Positions 8,135 to 16,954 of a DNA stretch of 33,609 bases are shown one piece after another. Positions within the stretch are counted from its first letter, which is position 1. Every line of letters begins with the position of its first letter. The notes under the pieces were generated by a model, which had not been told where the DNA came from, did not search any database, and saw only the letters and a list, made by a program, of their open reading frames with translations. Where the stretch lies: assembly GCA_905480105.1 (NCBI GenBank), contig CAJQPC010000052.1:1-33609 (forward strand), in the 5' to 3' direction. Made by a program: the position numbers and the translations under genes. The stretch is from an uncultured bacterium (GTDB taxonomy: Bacteria > Myxococcota_A > UBA796 > CAJQPC01).

Positions 8135-9622
8135 TCATCCACCAACGCAGTTGTCGATGCTTCCAGGACCGCTCAAGCGCGCCCGGTGCAGCGCCATCTC
8201 GCTGCGCTGAAGCAAAGCCGGTCCGCCCAGTGTGTCCGCCACACCCACGGTGAAGGTGACGCTGGAGAGCACCTCGTCGTCTTTGTGTGTTTCTGCGAAT
8301 TCGTGCTGAATGTCGCGAAGGCGACTCTTGGCTTGGTCGACCGTACAGGCCATCAGCAGCAGAGCTAGGGTGGACTTGCCCACGCGGCCTACTGCGTCGG
8401 CCTCTCGGATGTTCGACTGGAGGGTGTGTGCCACCAAGCGCAGGATGCGCTGACTGCGGCCTGGACCATTTTCGGCCTGGATGTGTTTCCAGTCGTCCAA
8501 CTCCAGCAGGCAGGCTGCGTGGGGGGTGCCTGTACGCTTGCTCAATCCAACCTGGCGGTCGGCTACAGCCAGCAGCGCGTTGCGGGACAGCACACCGGTT
8601 GCTGGGTCGAAGAGTGCCGCCGATTGTTGACTGATAAGGCGCTCTGCTCGGCCCATGATCTGGCGCGCTGCTGCCTTGGGGGACAGGCCTGACAGCAGCA
8701 GATCGGTGGTGGAAATCGAGGCCTGAGGCCCAGTGCCGAACACCGAGACCGACAGCTCGCTCCAGCGCTCGTGGGCGCGGAGTACGGGCACCACGCGGTC
8801 TGCGTACTCCGCGTCGATCACCAGCAGGTCGGGCGCGAGCTCTTCTAAGGTGGCGAGCACCGCGTCAGCGTTTTGACGGACATCGACGTGGATCTGCTTG
8901 GGATCCAGGCTCGGCCCGATCTTCTCGCCGGCGTGTCCGCCAACCAGAAGTAGGCGCGGCTGCTCGGGCTCCGCTTCTCCGATCTGCTGGCGGATTCGCC
9001 AGATCAGGGCAGGAATATCGGTTGGAGCCACTACCCAGCCCGCGGCGCCCGCCTTGATCGCGTGCAGACGGTGCGCCATGTCCGCCCCGCCGGACTGGAA
9101 GACGAAGAGGGGCACTGTCGCCAGGCGGTGTTCTTCCTTAAATGCCGCAGCGACTTGGTCCAGACAAAGAAATGGAACGACAACAGCAAAGGGCAGGTCA
9201 CCCTTTGCGCCGCGTACCAATTCTTCGGTTTCCCCGTAAAAGTCCACCTGGACTGCGCAAGAGCGCGCCCGCATGCGGAGGCGCATGGCTGATGCTTCGT
9301 CAGGCTCCAGGATGAGCAGCGGGCGAAAGACGGGCCGAGAGCCGTCCAAGGACCGGCACGCCTCGAGCAGTGCGTCGATCTTGTCCAGTAGCCCGCCGTC
9401 GGTCGCGGCGCGTTGGGCACGGTCCGCAGCCTGGGCCACATCGAGCAGCTCCAAGGCCTGGGCGGTGGCCTGGATCCTGGACAGCTCGGCCACCAGGGCT
9501 TCCAGCAAGTCCGGATCGGTGGCGGCTTCCCGGGCGAGCCAGGACAATGACGCGACCTGTTGCTCCAACGCCGTAGTGAAGTTGCTCCGCAGACGTCCTA
9601 ACCCCGACCGATGCACGGCCAT
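8135..9622 (-). CDS. Degenerate multi-domain signalling protein (Hpt-like, two receiver-like domains, GGDEF-like)
   Basis: A 495-residue cytoplasmic protein starting at ATG 9622, with AAGGAG five bases upstream; the longer reading frame upstream is not coding-like. Residues about 10-90 are helical and Hpt-like, but the phospho-His position looks replaced (RIQATAQAL). Residues about 100-212 resemble a receiver domain without the phospho-Asp (FAVVVPFLCLD). Residues 221-300 are a second receiver-like domain with one candidate Asp (DLLVIDAEY, D270). From 336 the GGDEF fold is visible: FDPATGVLSRNAL, LELDDWKHI and ADAVGRVG. The GGDEF signature is GKSTL (415-419), which should abolish diguanylate cyclase activity. 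It probably works as a scaffold or sensor. Confidence 0.85.
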   Translation of the reverse strand: MAVHRSGLGRLRSNFTTALEQQVASLSWLAREAATDPDLLEALVAELSRIQATAQALELLDVAQAADRAQRAATDGGLLDKIDALLEACRSLDGSRPVFRPLLILEPDEASAMRLRMRARSCAVQVDFYGETEELVRGAKGDLPFAVVVPFLCLDQVAAAFKEEHRLATVPLFVFQSGGADMAHRLHAIKAGAAGWVVAPTDIPALIWRIRQQIGEAEPEQPRLLLVGGHAGEKIGPSLDPKQIHVDVRQNADAVLATLEELAPDLLVIDAEYADRVVPVLRAHERWSELSVSVFGTGPQASISTTDLLLSGLSPKAAARQIMGRAERLISQQSAALFDPATGVLSRNALLAVADRQVGLSKRTGTPHAACLLELDDWKHIQAENGPGRSQRILRLVAHTLQSNIREADAVGRVGKSTLALLLMACTVDQAKSRLRDIQHEFAETHKDDEVLSSVTFTVGVADTLGGPALLQRSEMALHRARLSGPGSIDNCVGG

Positions 9623-9711
9623 ATTTCTCCTTGATTCACGATGAGGGTACACCCTGGCAGGTCCAGGGTCCCGGTCCGTGGGATAGGCTGTTTCGTGGTT
9701 TTGGAGAGCGC

Positions 9712-10674
9712 GTGGCGAGAATGCGTGGGCTGGCCGGTTTCTTTGTGCTGTTGTTCGGCTTGCTCTGCGCAGGTGGAGCGGCCGCGGTCTGCCCTGAGGA
9801 TGTGCTCTGGGTCTCCGCGCTGCGCGCTGTGCTCCTGAGCCTGCCCAGGGCCGCGATGCTTCTCTTTGTGGTCTGGGGCTTGTGGTTTTGGCGGCGAAGC
9901 GCCAACAAAATGGGTGGTGTGGTCGCCTTGGGCGCACTGCTTCTCTCGGGCATTCCGCCTCTGTGGCCAGAGAGCAGCGAGGGGCTCTTGCTTGTGTCTG
10001 CCAACGTCCAAGCCTACGCGGAGGAGCAAGAAGAGTTGGAACGGGCCCTGGGTGAGCTGGGCGCCGATGTGCTCATCACCCACGAGAAGCGCGGGGAGCG
10101 GATTCCGGGCATGGCCCGCGTGGCGGACAACTACGAGAAGGACTTGCCCAAGCCCAGCCATGGGGAGGCGGTCTACTGCGCACGTGGGCGTTTTTGTGTT
10201 GCCGAGATCACAGAGGAATACGGCGCAGATGGCTGCGCAATGCCCGTTGCACTGGTCCGGGTCGAGGCCAGCATGTGCGTCGTTGGAATCCACGCTCCGC
10301 CGCCCATTCCCATCTGCTCCAGCGGCATGACGCCCTATCTGGAAGAGGTGGCCTCGCATTTGGCAGATGGGCGCATGGCGCGCGAGTGGGGCCCCTGCAA
10401 GAAGGACGATCCGGTCGTGGTCACCGGAGATCTAAACTACGTCCCTGGATCCAGGGCCTGGCGCAAGCTTATTGATACGGGACTGCGTGATCCGGCAGTG
10501 ATCCAAGGAATCTGGGCCAACAGCTGGCCAGCGGGTGGCGGCTGGCCAATGGCGCCGTTCTTTAGGCTGGACCACATCCTGGTGGGGGACTTGAATGCGC
10601 ACAGCTTGCGCTATTTCATGCTGCCCGGGGCAGATCATCGAGCGCTGCGGATTCGGGTGGAGTTGAGGGACTAA
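9712..10674 (+). CDS. Membrane-anchored endonuclease/exonuclease/phosphatase family protein
   Basis: GTG at 9712 is preferred because GGAGAG lies just upstream; TTG at 9631 is also open. The protein has 320 residues, with three hydrophobic segments (about 6-26, 36-60 and 68-84) followed by an EEP-fold catalytic domain. Catalytic landmarks are SANVQAY (Asn98), a metal-binding Glu125 in THEKRG, His194 (GIHAPPP), GDLNYVPGS (Asp240, Asn242), LDHIL (Asp287, His288) and the terminal PGADHRA (Asp308, His309). The domain should face the periplasm or cytoplasm at the inner membrane and hydrolyse phosphodiesters. Substrate unknown. The gene is divergent from the GGDEF-like gene. Confidence 0.9.
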   Translation: MARMRGLAGFFVLLFGLLCAGGAAAVCPEDVLWVSALRAVLLSLPRAAMLLFVVWGLWFWRRSANKMGGVVALGALLLSGIPPLWPESSEGLLLVSANVQAYAEEQEELERALGELGADVLITHEKRGERIPGMARVADNYEKDLPKPSHGEAVYCARGRFCVAEITEEYGADGCAMPVALVRVEASMCVVGIHAPPPIPICSSGMTPYLEEVASHLADGRMAREWGPCKKDDPVVVTGDLNYVPGSRAWRKLIDTGLRDPAVIQGIWANSWPAGGGWPMAPFFRLDHILVGDLNAHSLRYFMLPGADHRALRIRVELRD

Positions 10675-10784
10675 CGACTGCAGCCTGAGAACTTCAGGAC
10701 CTGGACGCACTGACTTTGCCGCCGAAACCTTGTGTACGCTCCCGGTCAGGCAGCCGGGCATACAGTAGGGGGTAGTTTTCCCAC

Positions 10785-11501
10785 CTAAAAGTCAGGGTCA
10801 ACCTCGATCAAGTTGAACACGAACTGCAGGTTGTCTCGATTGCTCAGCTTCCCTGTGTCGTCGGCAAAGCGGTGATCGCCGATCAGCACCACATCGCCTC
10901 CCCAGCCACCCCGCCATGCAGCGCTGTAGACGTCTCGGGTCTCATAGAGCACGGCGTCGGCGCCGCCGGTCTCGACCATGCACGGTGTGGACAGGAGCAC
11001 GCCCTCGCTGATGTTTTTGCTCATTTGCAAGCCACTGGCCACATCCGTAAGAACAGGGGCTGTGGCAAGCTCACCGGTCAGACGCATGGGGGCCCCCAGG
11101 TCCTCGAGAAGGGTTTGGATGGCGCGGCTCTCGCAGTTGTTCTGTCCAGCCAGGATCACCAGTCGAGTGCCCGCGTCCAGACCCGCTTGCACGTCGGCAA
11201 CGGCGTTGGCGCCCAGGACCACGTCCTCCTGCTCACCTGGAGAGATCATAAAGACGGTTCGGAACTGAGTCAGATCTCCCAGCGAGTTGCGCTCTTCGAC
11301 TGCAAAGCCGTACTGGCCGGTGATCGCTTCTGCTACGTCGCTCCATCCGCCATTGCCGCTCTGGTCCCCGCTGACCCCTCCGTGGCCCTGGTAGACCAAC
11401 ACCGACTCGGTGGTGGGGTAGGTGATCTGGGTGGGCTCGGTATCTACAACCGAGTCTCCTGATTCGCCTTTGAAGCAAGCCAGGGTCAACAGCATCAACA
11501 T
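10785..11501 (-). CDS. Lipoprotein with amidotransferase-like/IFT52-like fold
   Basis: 238 residues beginning MLMLLTLAC, with the lipobox Cys at position 9 and no basic residue before it. The preceding in-frame codons are TAG CGC AAA, so no earlier start exists; AAGGAG lies about 9 bases upstream. A low-complexity Ser/Asp/Thr linker follows. An alpha/beta domain comes next: ESVLVYQGHGG, FRTVFMISPGEQ, a long helix DVQAGLDAGTRLVILAGQNNCE, then RAIQTLLEDLGAPMRLTGE. These features suggest the GATase1-like/DUF4350 or IFT52 fold, in which a surface-exposed protein binds a ligand. The assignment rests on pattern only. Likely outer-membrane or periplasmic. Confidence 0.75.
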   Translation of the reverse strand: MLMLLTLACFKGESGDSVVDTEPTQITYPTTESVLVYQGHGGVSGDQSGNGGWSDVAEAITGQYGFAVEERNSLGDLTQFRTVFMISPGEQEDVVLGANAVADVQAGLDAGTRLVILAGQNNCESRAIQTLLEDLGAPMRLTGELATAPVLTDVASGLQMSKNISEGVLLSTPCMVETGGADAVLYETRDVYSAAWRGGWGGDVVLIGDHRFADDTGKLSNRDNLQFVFNLIEVDPDF

Positions 11502-11565
11502 TTTGCGCTACTCCTTGGCCAACACCTTGCCTTGTTGGCCATGACCTGTCACCTGGGATTGCACG

Positions 11566-12435
11566 ATGCAGCTCTCCAAGATTCTCTCCGCCGTCGGCTC
11601 GCCGGTTCCCGCCCGCCTGCCCGCCTTTCTCGCTTTAATCGCCGGTATTGAAGACGCCGAGCTGTTGGATCCCCGCGCCCGCGGCGGCCTGCACCCGCTG
11701 GTCATCCCGGTGGCCAGAACGAATGAGGGGATCACCATCGGTCTGCTTCGATGGCCCACAGCCACAGACAACTTTCCGCTTCCAGTGGTTCGAGTAGGAA
11801 GCGTGGGCATGAGCCTGTGGGCGGCGTCCATCGACCAGTTGCTCCACAGCGAGCTGGCCACCCGGGATGCCGAGGGCGAAGACTTGGCGGGTTTAGCGGC
11901 TGCTGCCAACCGAAAGGAGCTGCTCTATAGCGCTGGAGATCTGGCGGAGTCCGGTCTGCCACTCAAGGCTTATCTGTTGCTGCGCGTTGGAGGGCTTCCG
12001 CAGCTCTATGAAGAGCTCGCTCTCAAACACAACGCCAAGGGCGACCACACGAGCGCCGCGGTAACCGCGGAGCGTGCCGGGGTGGCCTCGAAGGGGTGGG
12101 GACGTCCTCAGGCGTTCTTGAGCCGTCTGTTGGAAGAGCAGGGCATGCCGGACTCAGGCAGAGAGGCCGCCCGAGCCGCTCTCTCCTTGCCCATCTGGAC
12201 ACTGGGGGCACCTTTTGAGGAGATCGCGCTGCGGGCTGGCTGGAAAGCACCGATCACCGCACAGCCCTACCGCACCTTGGCCGAGCTGCCCGACAAGCCG
12301 ATTTTGGACCGGGCGGCCCACTGGATGGATGTGTGCGCGATCGAAGGTGGGGACTGGGACAGCATTCGTCCCAAGTTGGCTGAGCTCTACCGCGAGGCAG
12401 GCCTGCCTCAGATAGCGGCCTTTGTGGGTGGCTGA
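11566..12435 (+). CDS. Hypothetical protein with TPR-like C-terminal half
   Basis: 289 residues starting at ATG 11566, with no signal peptide or membrane segment. The N-terminal half (1-105) contains a mixed alpha/beta region (ITIGLLRWPTATDNFPLPVVRVG). The C-terminal half from about 110 is helical with alternating short helices (LLYSAGDLAESGLPLKAYLLL, YEELALKHNAKGDHTSAAVTAERAG, RLLEEQGMPDSGREAARAAL), resembling degenerate tetratricopeptide helices. I do not recognise a family. The gene is divergent from the lipoprotein upstream, with only 64 bases between them, so they may share a control region. Confidence 0.7.
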   Translation: MQLSKILSAVGSPVPARLPAFLALIAGIEDAELLDPRARGGLHPLVIPVARTNEGITIGLLRWPTATDNFPLPVVRVGSVGMSLWAASIDQLLHSELATRDAEGEDLAGLAAAANRKELLYSAGDLAESGLPLKAYLLLRVGGLPQLYEELALKHNAKGDHTSAAVTAERAGVASKGWGRPQAFLSRLLEEQGMPDSGREAARAALSLPIWTLGAPFEEIALRAGWKAPITAQPYRTLAELPDKPILDRAAHWMDVCAIEGGDWDSIRPKLAELYREAGLPQIAAFVGG

Positions 12436-12789
12436 AGCGCCCGATAGCAGTGGCGGGCTCCTTCCTTTCAGGAATGGGGACGCTGGTCCATGACCTGGCC
12501 CTGAAGGAGAACAATTACACCGCGGTCTCACCGACCTTGGGAACGCTGTTGGGGAGCATGGGGCGTATGGCCACGGCCCCGACGCCTCTTTTCTCTTCGA
12601 GAGGTCAACGCCCTTGTGCTGCTCCCAAAGAGAGGAGCAGCCTGCACGAAGAGGCCCCAGCCGGTGTGCAGTCGAAGCGAAAAGCCAGACACGTAAATCG
12701 ATGGTGCCCAGGTCGACGCCAATCCGGTCGAAGCCTTGCGGGCAATGGGCTATGTCGAGTGGCTAACCCCATTCATTCGGGTGGCTAAC
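12436..12789. other. Gene-free interval
   Basis: About 350 bases without a convincing gene. Open frames on both strands lack a ribosome site and read as low-quality protein. No tRNA, repeat or T-tailed hairpin was seen. It presumably holds the promoter of the following lipoprotein gene. Confidence 0.5.
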
Positions 12790-13557
12790 GTGCGCTCAAA
12801 GCTGATTCTTCCTGCTTTTTTTCTCACAGTGGCCTTGAGCTTGGCCTGTGGCGGCGGCGACACGAGCACCCTCTCCGAGGGGGAAGGCCTCTCCCAGGCG
12901 ACGACCAGTCCACCCGCATCTGAGCTGATGGGTGCCAACGCTTTCGGTGAGCCGCTCGGCAAGTGGGCCGACCCGCAGGCCCAAGTCAAGGCGCGCTTGA
13001 CCACTTTGGGCTGGTCGGTGGACAGCTGCGAGAGGGGCCAGGACGGCGGCGGTGTCTACCACAACTGCAGCGCCAACAAGGGTGACCAGTGGGCTGATGT
13101 GGACATTTCCGATCTGGGAGACGAGAAGAGTGCGAAGTGGCTGGCCGAGGACAACCCCTCGGCGCTGCGCGACGGCAAGCGTGTTCTCGAAGTCACTGTC
13201 TTTGACGGCGCAGCGGGTCAGGCCATTGGAGAGTTGATTCTGACCCCCGGCCAGAAGCTAAACAGCGTCGACATCAACGCTGCATCCAAGACCCTGGAAG
13301 GCAAGGGCTGGTCCATTGAAGAGAGGAGTAACAGCAGCTCCGGTGGCTACACCAGCTTGGAGCTGATCGGCGTACAGGGTGGCGACGTGCTGGTCTTTGA
13401 GATCGACATTGCGGACGGCGAGAAGCTGAGCCGCGACGATCGCAAAATCGACGAAGGCATGTTCCTTGTCGAGCAGGGCGACGCGTCTTTCTTGACCGTC
13501 GTGGTCCTGGACGAGGCCCAGGGCACCACGCTGCTCAAGAGCTTGCTCGGGAACTGA
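12790..13557 (+). CDS. Lipoprotein with an internally duplicated domain
   Basis: GTG at 12790 gives the natural lipoprotein start RSKLILPAFFLTVALSLAC, with lipobox LSLAC; a TTG at 12736 would add 18 residues. After a Ser/Thr/Gly linker the 255-residue protein has two similar ~90-residue units. Unit 1 runs from LTTLGWSVDSCE through WADVDISDL to LEVTVFDGAAGQAIGELI. Unit 2 runs from LEGKGWSIEERS through LVFEIDIADG to LTVVVLDEAQGTTLLKSLL. Both end in a beta-strand, an acidic/Gly turn and a helix. Probably periplasmic or outer-membrane; family not recognised. The gene ends at the hairpin shared with clpB. Confidence 0.8.
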   Translation: MRSKLILPAFFLTVALSLACGGGDTSTLSEGEGLSQATTSPPASELMGANAFGEPLGKWADPQAQVKARLTTLGWSVDSCERGQDGGGVYHNCSANKGDQWADVDISDLGDEKSAKWLAEDNPSALRDGKRVLEVTVFDGAAGQAIGELILTPGQKLNSVDINAASKTLEGKGWSIEERSNSSSGGYTSLELIGVQGGDVLVFEIDIADGEKLSRDDRKIDEGMFLVEQGDASFLTVVVLDEAQGTTLLKSLLGN

Positions 13558-13564
13558 TGGGTTT

Positions 13565-13589
13565 GGGGTGCGCCACATCGGAGCACCCC
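13565..13589. terminator. Terminator-like hairpin between convergent genes
   Basis: GGGGTGC (13565-13571) and GCACCCC (13583-13589) form a perfect 7-bp GC-rich stem with an 11-base loop, flanked by further partly pairing G/C runs. It lies between the lipoprotein stop and the clpB stop, so it could terminate from either side. There is no T tract, so efficiency is uncertain. Confidence 0.45.
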
Positions 13590-13603
13590 ACCCAGACCCA
13601 GGC

Positions 13604-16252
13604 TCAGGTGTCGGTGGGCTTGGCCAACAGGGCCTTGGGCTCCACACCGTCATCTTCCACGGGGGCAGGGATGCGGTCGAATATGATGGCGTCCCGCTCG
13701 GGGTCAAAGTCCACGACTACGGTGTCCCCGGGGTGGTATCCCCCCTTCATGATGGCCTTGGCCATGGGGTTGAGCAGGTAGCTCTGGATGGCCCGCTTCA
13801 GGGGACGGGCACCGTAGAGCTCGTCAAAGCCGGCCTCTGCCAGAGCAGTGGCTGCAGTTTCGGAGAGGTTTACCTCGAGCTCACGCTGCTTGACCAGCTT
13901 GCTCACGCGCTTCATCTGGATGCTGAGGATCAGCTCCATGTCCTCGCGCTTTAGGCGGTCAAAGACGATGATGTCGTCGATGCGGTTGAGAAATTCGGGT
14001 CGGAAGGAGGACTGGAGCTCCTTCAACACGGCTGCCTTGCCCTTGGAGAAGTCGTCGCGGTGCTCAAAGAGGTGCCGGGCACCCACGTTCGAGGTCATGA
14101 TCAGCACGACATTCTTAAAGTCGACGGTGCGGCCCTTGGAGTCGGTCAGGCGACCGTCATCCAGTACTTGAAGCAGGGTATTCAGCACGTCCGGGTGGGC
14201 TTTCTCGATCTCGTCGAGGAGCACCACAGCGTAGGGACGTCGGCGCACAGCTTCGGTCAACTGGCCACCTTCGTCGTAGCCAACGTAGCCGGGAGGGGCT
14301 CCGATCAAGCGAGCCACGGAGTGCTTCTCCATGTACTCGGACATGTCAATGCGCACGATGCTCTGCTCGTCGTCGAAGAGGAACTCCGCCAGTGCGCGGG
14401 CCAGCTCGGTCTTTCCGACACCGGTTGGTCCCAGAAAGATGAAGCTTCCGATGGGGCGTTCGGGGTCTTGCAAACCCGCTCGAGCGCGTCGGACTGCGTC
14501 GGCTACGGCCACGATGGCATCGTGTTGTCCGACCACCCGCCTGTGCAGGTTCTCCTCCATCTTGAGCAGCTTCTCCTGCTCCCCTTGCTTGAGCTTGGTC
14601 ACCGGCACGCCGGTCCACTTGCTCACCACATAGGCGATGTCGTCGTCGGTGACGTGCTCACGCAGGATACCGCCGTCCTCGGCCTGGAGTTGGTCCATCA
14701 GGTTCTGGGCTTTGGCGATGCTCTCCTGAGCCTGAGGCAGGTCGCCGTACTGAATGCGGCTGGCGGTCTCGTAGTCGCCGGCGCGGGTGGCGGCGTCCAA
14801 ACGGAACTGCAGCTGCTCTGCCTTCTCTTTGAAGGTCTGGATGGTGTCGAGCGCGTCTCGCTCCGCCTGCCACTTGGCGGTCTGACCGTGGCAGTCCTCC
14901 TCCAGGTTGGCGATCTCGTCTTGGAGCTTGGCCGCACGGTCCTGCGCGTTCTTGTCCTCCTCGTGAGAGACAGCAGTCAGCTCGATCTTCTTGCCTGCGA
15001 TGGTGCGCTGCAGAATGTCGATGGCGGTGGGGACCGTCTCGATCTCCATCTTTAGGCGCGAGGCTGCCTCGTCTATCAGGTCGATGGCCTTGTCGGGAAG
15101 CTGGCGGTCGGCGATGTAGCGGTCGGAAAGCCTGGCAGCTGCAACCACAGCGTCATCGGTGATCTTGATGCCGTGATGGACCTCGTATTTGTCTTTGATG
15201 CCACGAAGGATCTGGATGGTCTGGTCGACCGATGGCTCGCGGACCATGACGGGCTGGAAGCGCCGCTCCAGAGCCTTGTCTTTCTCCAAGTGCTGGCGGT
15301 ACTCATCCAGGGTCGTCGCGCCAACGCAGCGCAGGTCGCCACGTGCCAATGCGGGCTTGAGCATGTTGCCTGCGTCCATCGAGCCTTCGGCCTTGCCGGC
15401 GCCGACCATCGTGTGGAGCTCATCGATGAAGAGGATGATGGTGCCGTTGGAGTCCTCGATCTCGGTAAGCACCGACTTGAGCCGCTCCTCGAATTCGCCG
15501 CGGTACTTGGCTCCGGCCAGAAGAGCGGCCAGGTCCAGGGAGAGGACCTTTTTGTCCTGTAGGGACTCGGGCACATCCCCGGTTGCAATTCGCTGGGCGA
15601 TGCCCTCGATAATGGCCGTTTTTCCTACGCCAGGCTCTCCGATCAGCACTGGGTTGTTTTTGGAGCGGCGAGAGAGCACCTGCAGGGTGCGGCGAATCTC
15701 CTCGTCTCGGCCAATGACCGGGTCCAGCTTTCCGTCTCGGGCTTGCTGGGTCATGTCCTTGGTGTATTTATCCAATGCCTCGTAGCTGTCCTCAGCGTCT
15801 TTGCCGGAGACGTTCTGGCCGCCACGCAGGGCCTCGATAGCGGAGATGACACGGTCTTCGGTGACCCCGTACTCCTTGAGCATCGCTTGGGTCTTACTCT
15901 TGTTTCGAATGATTCCCACCAGCAGCATCTCGCTCGCCACGTGGGTGTCTTTGTAGCGGCGCGACACTTTTTCGGCGTCGTCCAGAGCATTCTGAAGCGG
16001 TCGGCTCACCTTGGCGCTGTCTTGGCCACTGACCTTGGAGACCTCGTTGATGATCTGGGCGCATCGTTCTTTGGTTAGTTCAACATCTGCGCCAACCCGC
16101 CGCAGGAGGTTTGGAACCACGCCTCCCTCTTGGACCAGGAGTGCCACCAAGAGATGGGCTGGGCGTACCTCTGGATTGCCCATGCGACCGGCGATGCGCT
16201 GGGACTCTGCGATGGCCTCGACAGCCTTGACAGTGAACTTCTCGAAAGACAT
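13604..16252 (-). CDS. clpB: ATP-dependent chaperone ClpB
   Basis: A full-length 882-residue cytosolic disaggregase that works with DnaK/DnaJ to extract proteins from aggregates. The N domain spans residues 1-145. AAA+ module 1 has Walker A GEPGVGKT (205-212), Walker B IILFIDE (272-278) and pore loop KYRG (249-252). The coiled-coil M domain, about 405-525, distinguishes ClpB from ClpA/ClpC. AAA+ module 2 has Walker A GPTGVGKT (608-615), pore loop GAPPGYVGY (651-659) and Walker B VVLLDE (676-681). No ClpP-binding IGF/L loop is expected or seen. The start ATG matches the family N-terminus ([10 protein letters not shown]). I see no CIRCE element and no clear sigma-32 promoter oriented towards it. 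Confidence 0.99.
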   Translation of the reverse strand: MSFEKFTVKAVEAIAESQRIAGRMGNPEVRPAHLLVALLVQEGGVVPNLLRRVGADVELTKERCAQIINEVSKVSGQDSAKVSRPLQNALDDAEKVSRRYKDTHVASEMLLVGIIRNKSKTQAMLKEYGVTEDRVISAIEALRGGQNVSGKDAEDSYEALDKYTKDMTQQARDGKLDPVIGRDEEIRRTLQVLSRRSKNNPVLIGEPGVGKTAIIEGIAQRIATGDVPESLQDKKVLSLDLAALLAGAKYRGEFEERLKSVLTEIEDSNGTIILFIDELHTMVGAGKAEGSMDAGNMLKPALARGDLRCVGATTLDEYRQHLEKDKALERRFQPVMVREPSVDQTIQILRGIKDKYEVHHGIKITDDAVVAAARLSDRYIADRQLPDKAIDLIDEAASRLKMEIETVPTAIDILQRTIAGKKIELTAVSHEEDKNAQDRAAKLQDEIANLEEDCHGQTAKWQAERDALDTIQTFKEKAEQLQFRLDAATRAGDYETASRIQYGDLPQAQESIAKAQNLMDQLQAEDGGILREHVTDDDIAYVVSKWTGVPVTKLKQGEQEKLLKMEENLHRRVVGQHDAIVAVADAVRRARAGLQDPERPIGSFIFLGPTGVGKTELARALAEFLFDDEQSIVRIDMSEYMEKHSVARLIGAPPGYVGYDEGGQLTEAVRRRPYAVVLLDEIEKAHPDVLNTLLQVLDDGRLTDSKGRTVDFKNVVLIMTSNVGARHLFEHRDDFSKGKAAVLKELQSSFRPEFLNRIDDIIVFDRLKREDMELILSIQMKRVSKLVKQRELEVNLSETAATALAEAGFDELYGARPLKRAIQSYLLNPMAKAIMKGGYHPGDTVVVDFDPERDAIIFDRIPAPVEDDGVEPKALLAKPTDT

Positions 16253-16358
16253 GGAATCTGTTCCTCGTGTGCTGAGGGGGCCCTGTGCGAGCCTTTGTTC
16301 ATGCGCAGATGGTAGTCACGCGGCCGGCCATGGGAAACCGGGCCACACCTTCCGCCCG

Positions 16359-16387
16359 CTTGAAGGGGGACCCATGGCCCCGCTTAT
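16359..16387 (+). promoter_or_regulatory. Possible heat-shock (sigma-32-like) promoter
   Basis: CTTGAA at 16359-16364 is followed after 13 bases by CCCCGCTTAT (from 16378), resembling the sigma-32 pattern CTTGAAA-N13-CCCCATnT. It points to the right, away from clpB and towards the gene at 16442. Matches to the -10 are partial. Confidence 0.25.
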
Positions 16388-16441
16388 CGCTAGGATCGTT
16401 GGTTCAGGCACCCTCTTGCCGAATCGGGGGTCCCAGGTCAT

Positions 16442-16936
16442 ATGCGGGGCATGCTGATCCTCTGCGCTGCCCTTTCCTTGGCCGCTCCTCCCGTCGAACT
16501 CCCCGCCGAGCTCCATGAAAGCTGGTCCGCTGGCGAGGACGCTGGCGTTCTGCGTGCGCGTCAAGATGTGCGCCGCTATCGGGCGGGTGCGGCCGGTGTT
16601 CTGGCCGGAGGTGCCTCAGCAGGCGCTGGTTTGGCGCTTGGGGGCGTGCCGAGAGTGGACAGCCCCGGGTGCGCAGCCTTGGGGTGCGGATCTGTAGGCT
16701 TGGCCAGTGCCCTTTGGGCCTGGAGCTTGGTCAAGGCAGGTCCGGTCCCCGACTTGGTCGCCGATGCCGATCAGGGGTGGGATGCGGGGGTTTATCAAGC
16801 GGGCTTTGACGCCGCCTACAACGAGGAACTGCTCACCCAGCGCCGCAAGTGGAGCCTGCTCGCAGGGGGCGGAAGCATCCTGGCAGTGAGTGGAGCTTGG
16901 TGGCTTGGCTCGCGCGCCCTGGGCTTAGGCGGATAG
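16442..16936 (+). CDS. Small secreted/membrane protein, paralogue of next gene
   Basis: 164 residues. The N-terminus MRGMLILCAALSLAAPP is a signal peptide. A Gly/Ala-rich hydrophobic segment (about 48-68) and a second (about 78-95) are followed by YQAGFDAAYNEELLTQRRKW and a final hydrophobic helix (about 136-160). The next gene has the same order: signal peptide, a Gly-Asp-Ala-Gly helix, Gly-rich hydrophobic pair, a GF..GF-type helix with a basic patch plus W, and a Gly-rich terminal helix. The pair therefore looks like an old tandem duplication. Gly-zipper-like helices suggest membrane oligomers, but no family is recognised. Confidence 0.72.
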   Translation: MRGMLILCAALSLAAPPVELPAELHESWSAGEDAGVLRARQDVRRYRAGAAGVLAGGASAGAGLALGGVPRVDSPGCAALGCGSVGLASALWAWSLVKAGPVPDLVADADQGWDAGVYQAGFDAAYNEELLTQRRKWSLLAGGGSILAVSGAWWLGSRALGLGG

Positions 16937-16954
16937 GGTAGGGGCGGAGGCTCC

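Noticed and set aside
9623..9937. N-terminal extension of the GGDEF-like protein
   Set aside because: About 105 residues of Arg/Pro/His-rich low-quality sequence that overlaps the divergent phosphoesterase gene; ATG 9622 has a strong ribosome site.
10740..10758. Hairpin with CCCGG/CCGGG arms as a terminator
   Set aside because: Stem of only 5 bp with an 8-base loop and no T tract; too weak to call.
16253..16330. CIRCE element or sigma-32 promoter for clpB
   Set aside because: No TTAGCACTC-type inverted repeat and no oriented CTTGAA/CCCCAT pair found on the minus strand.
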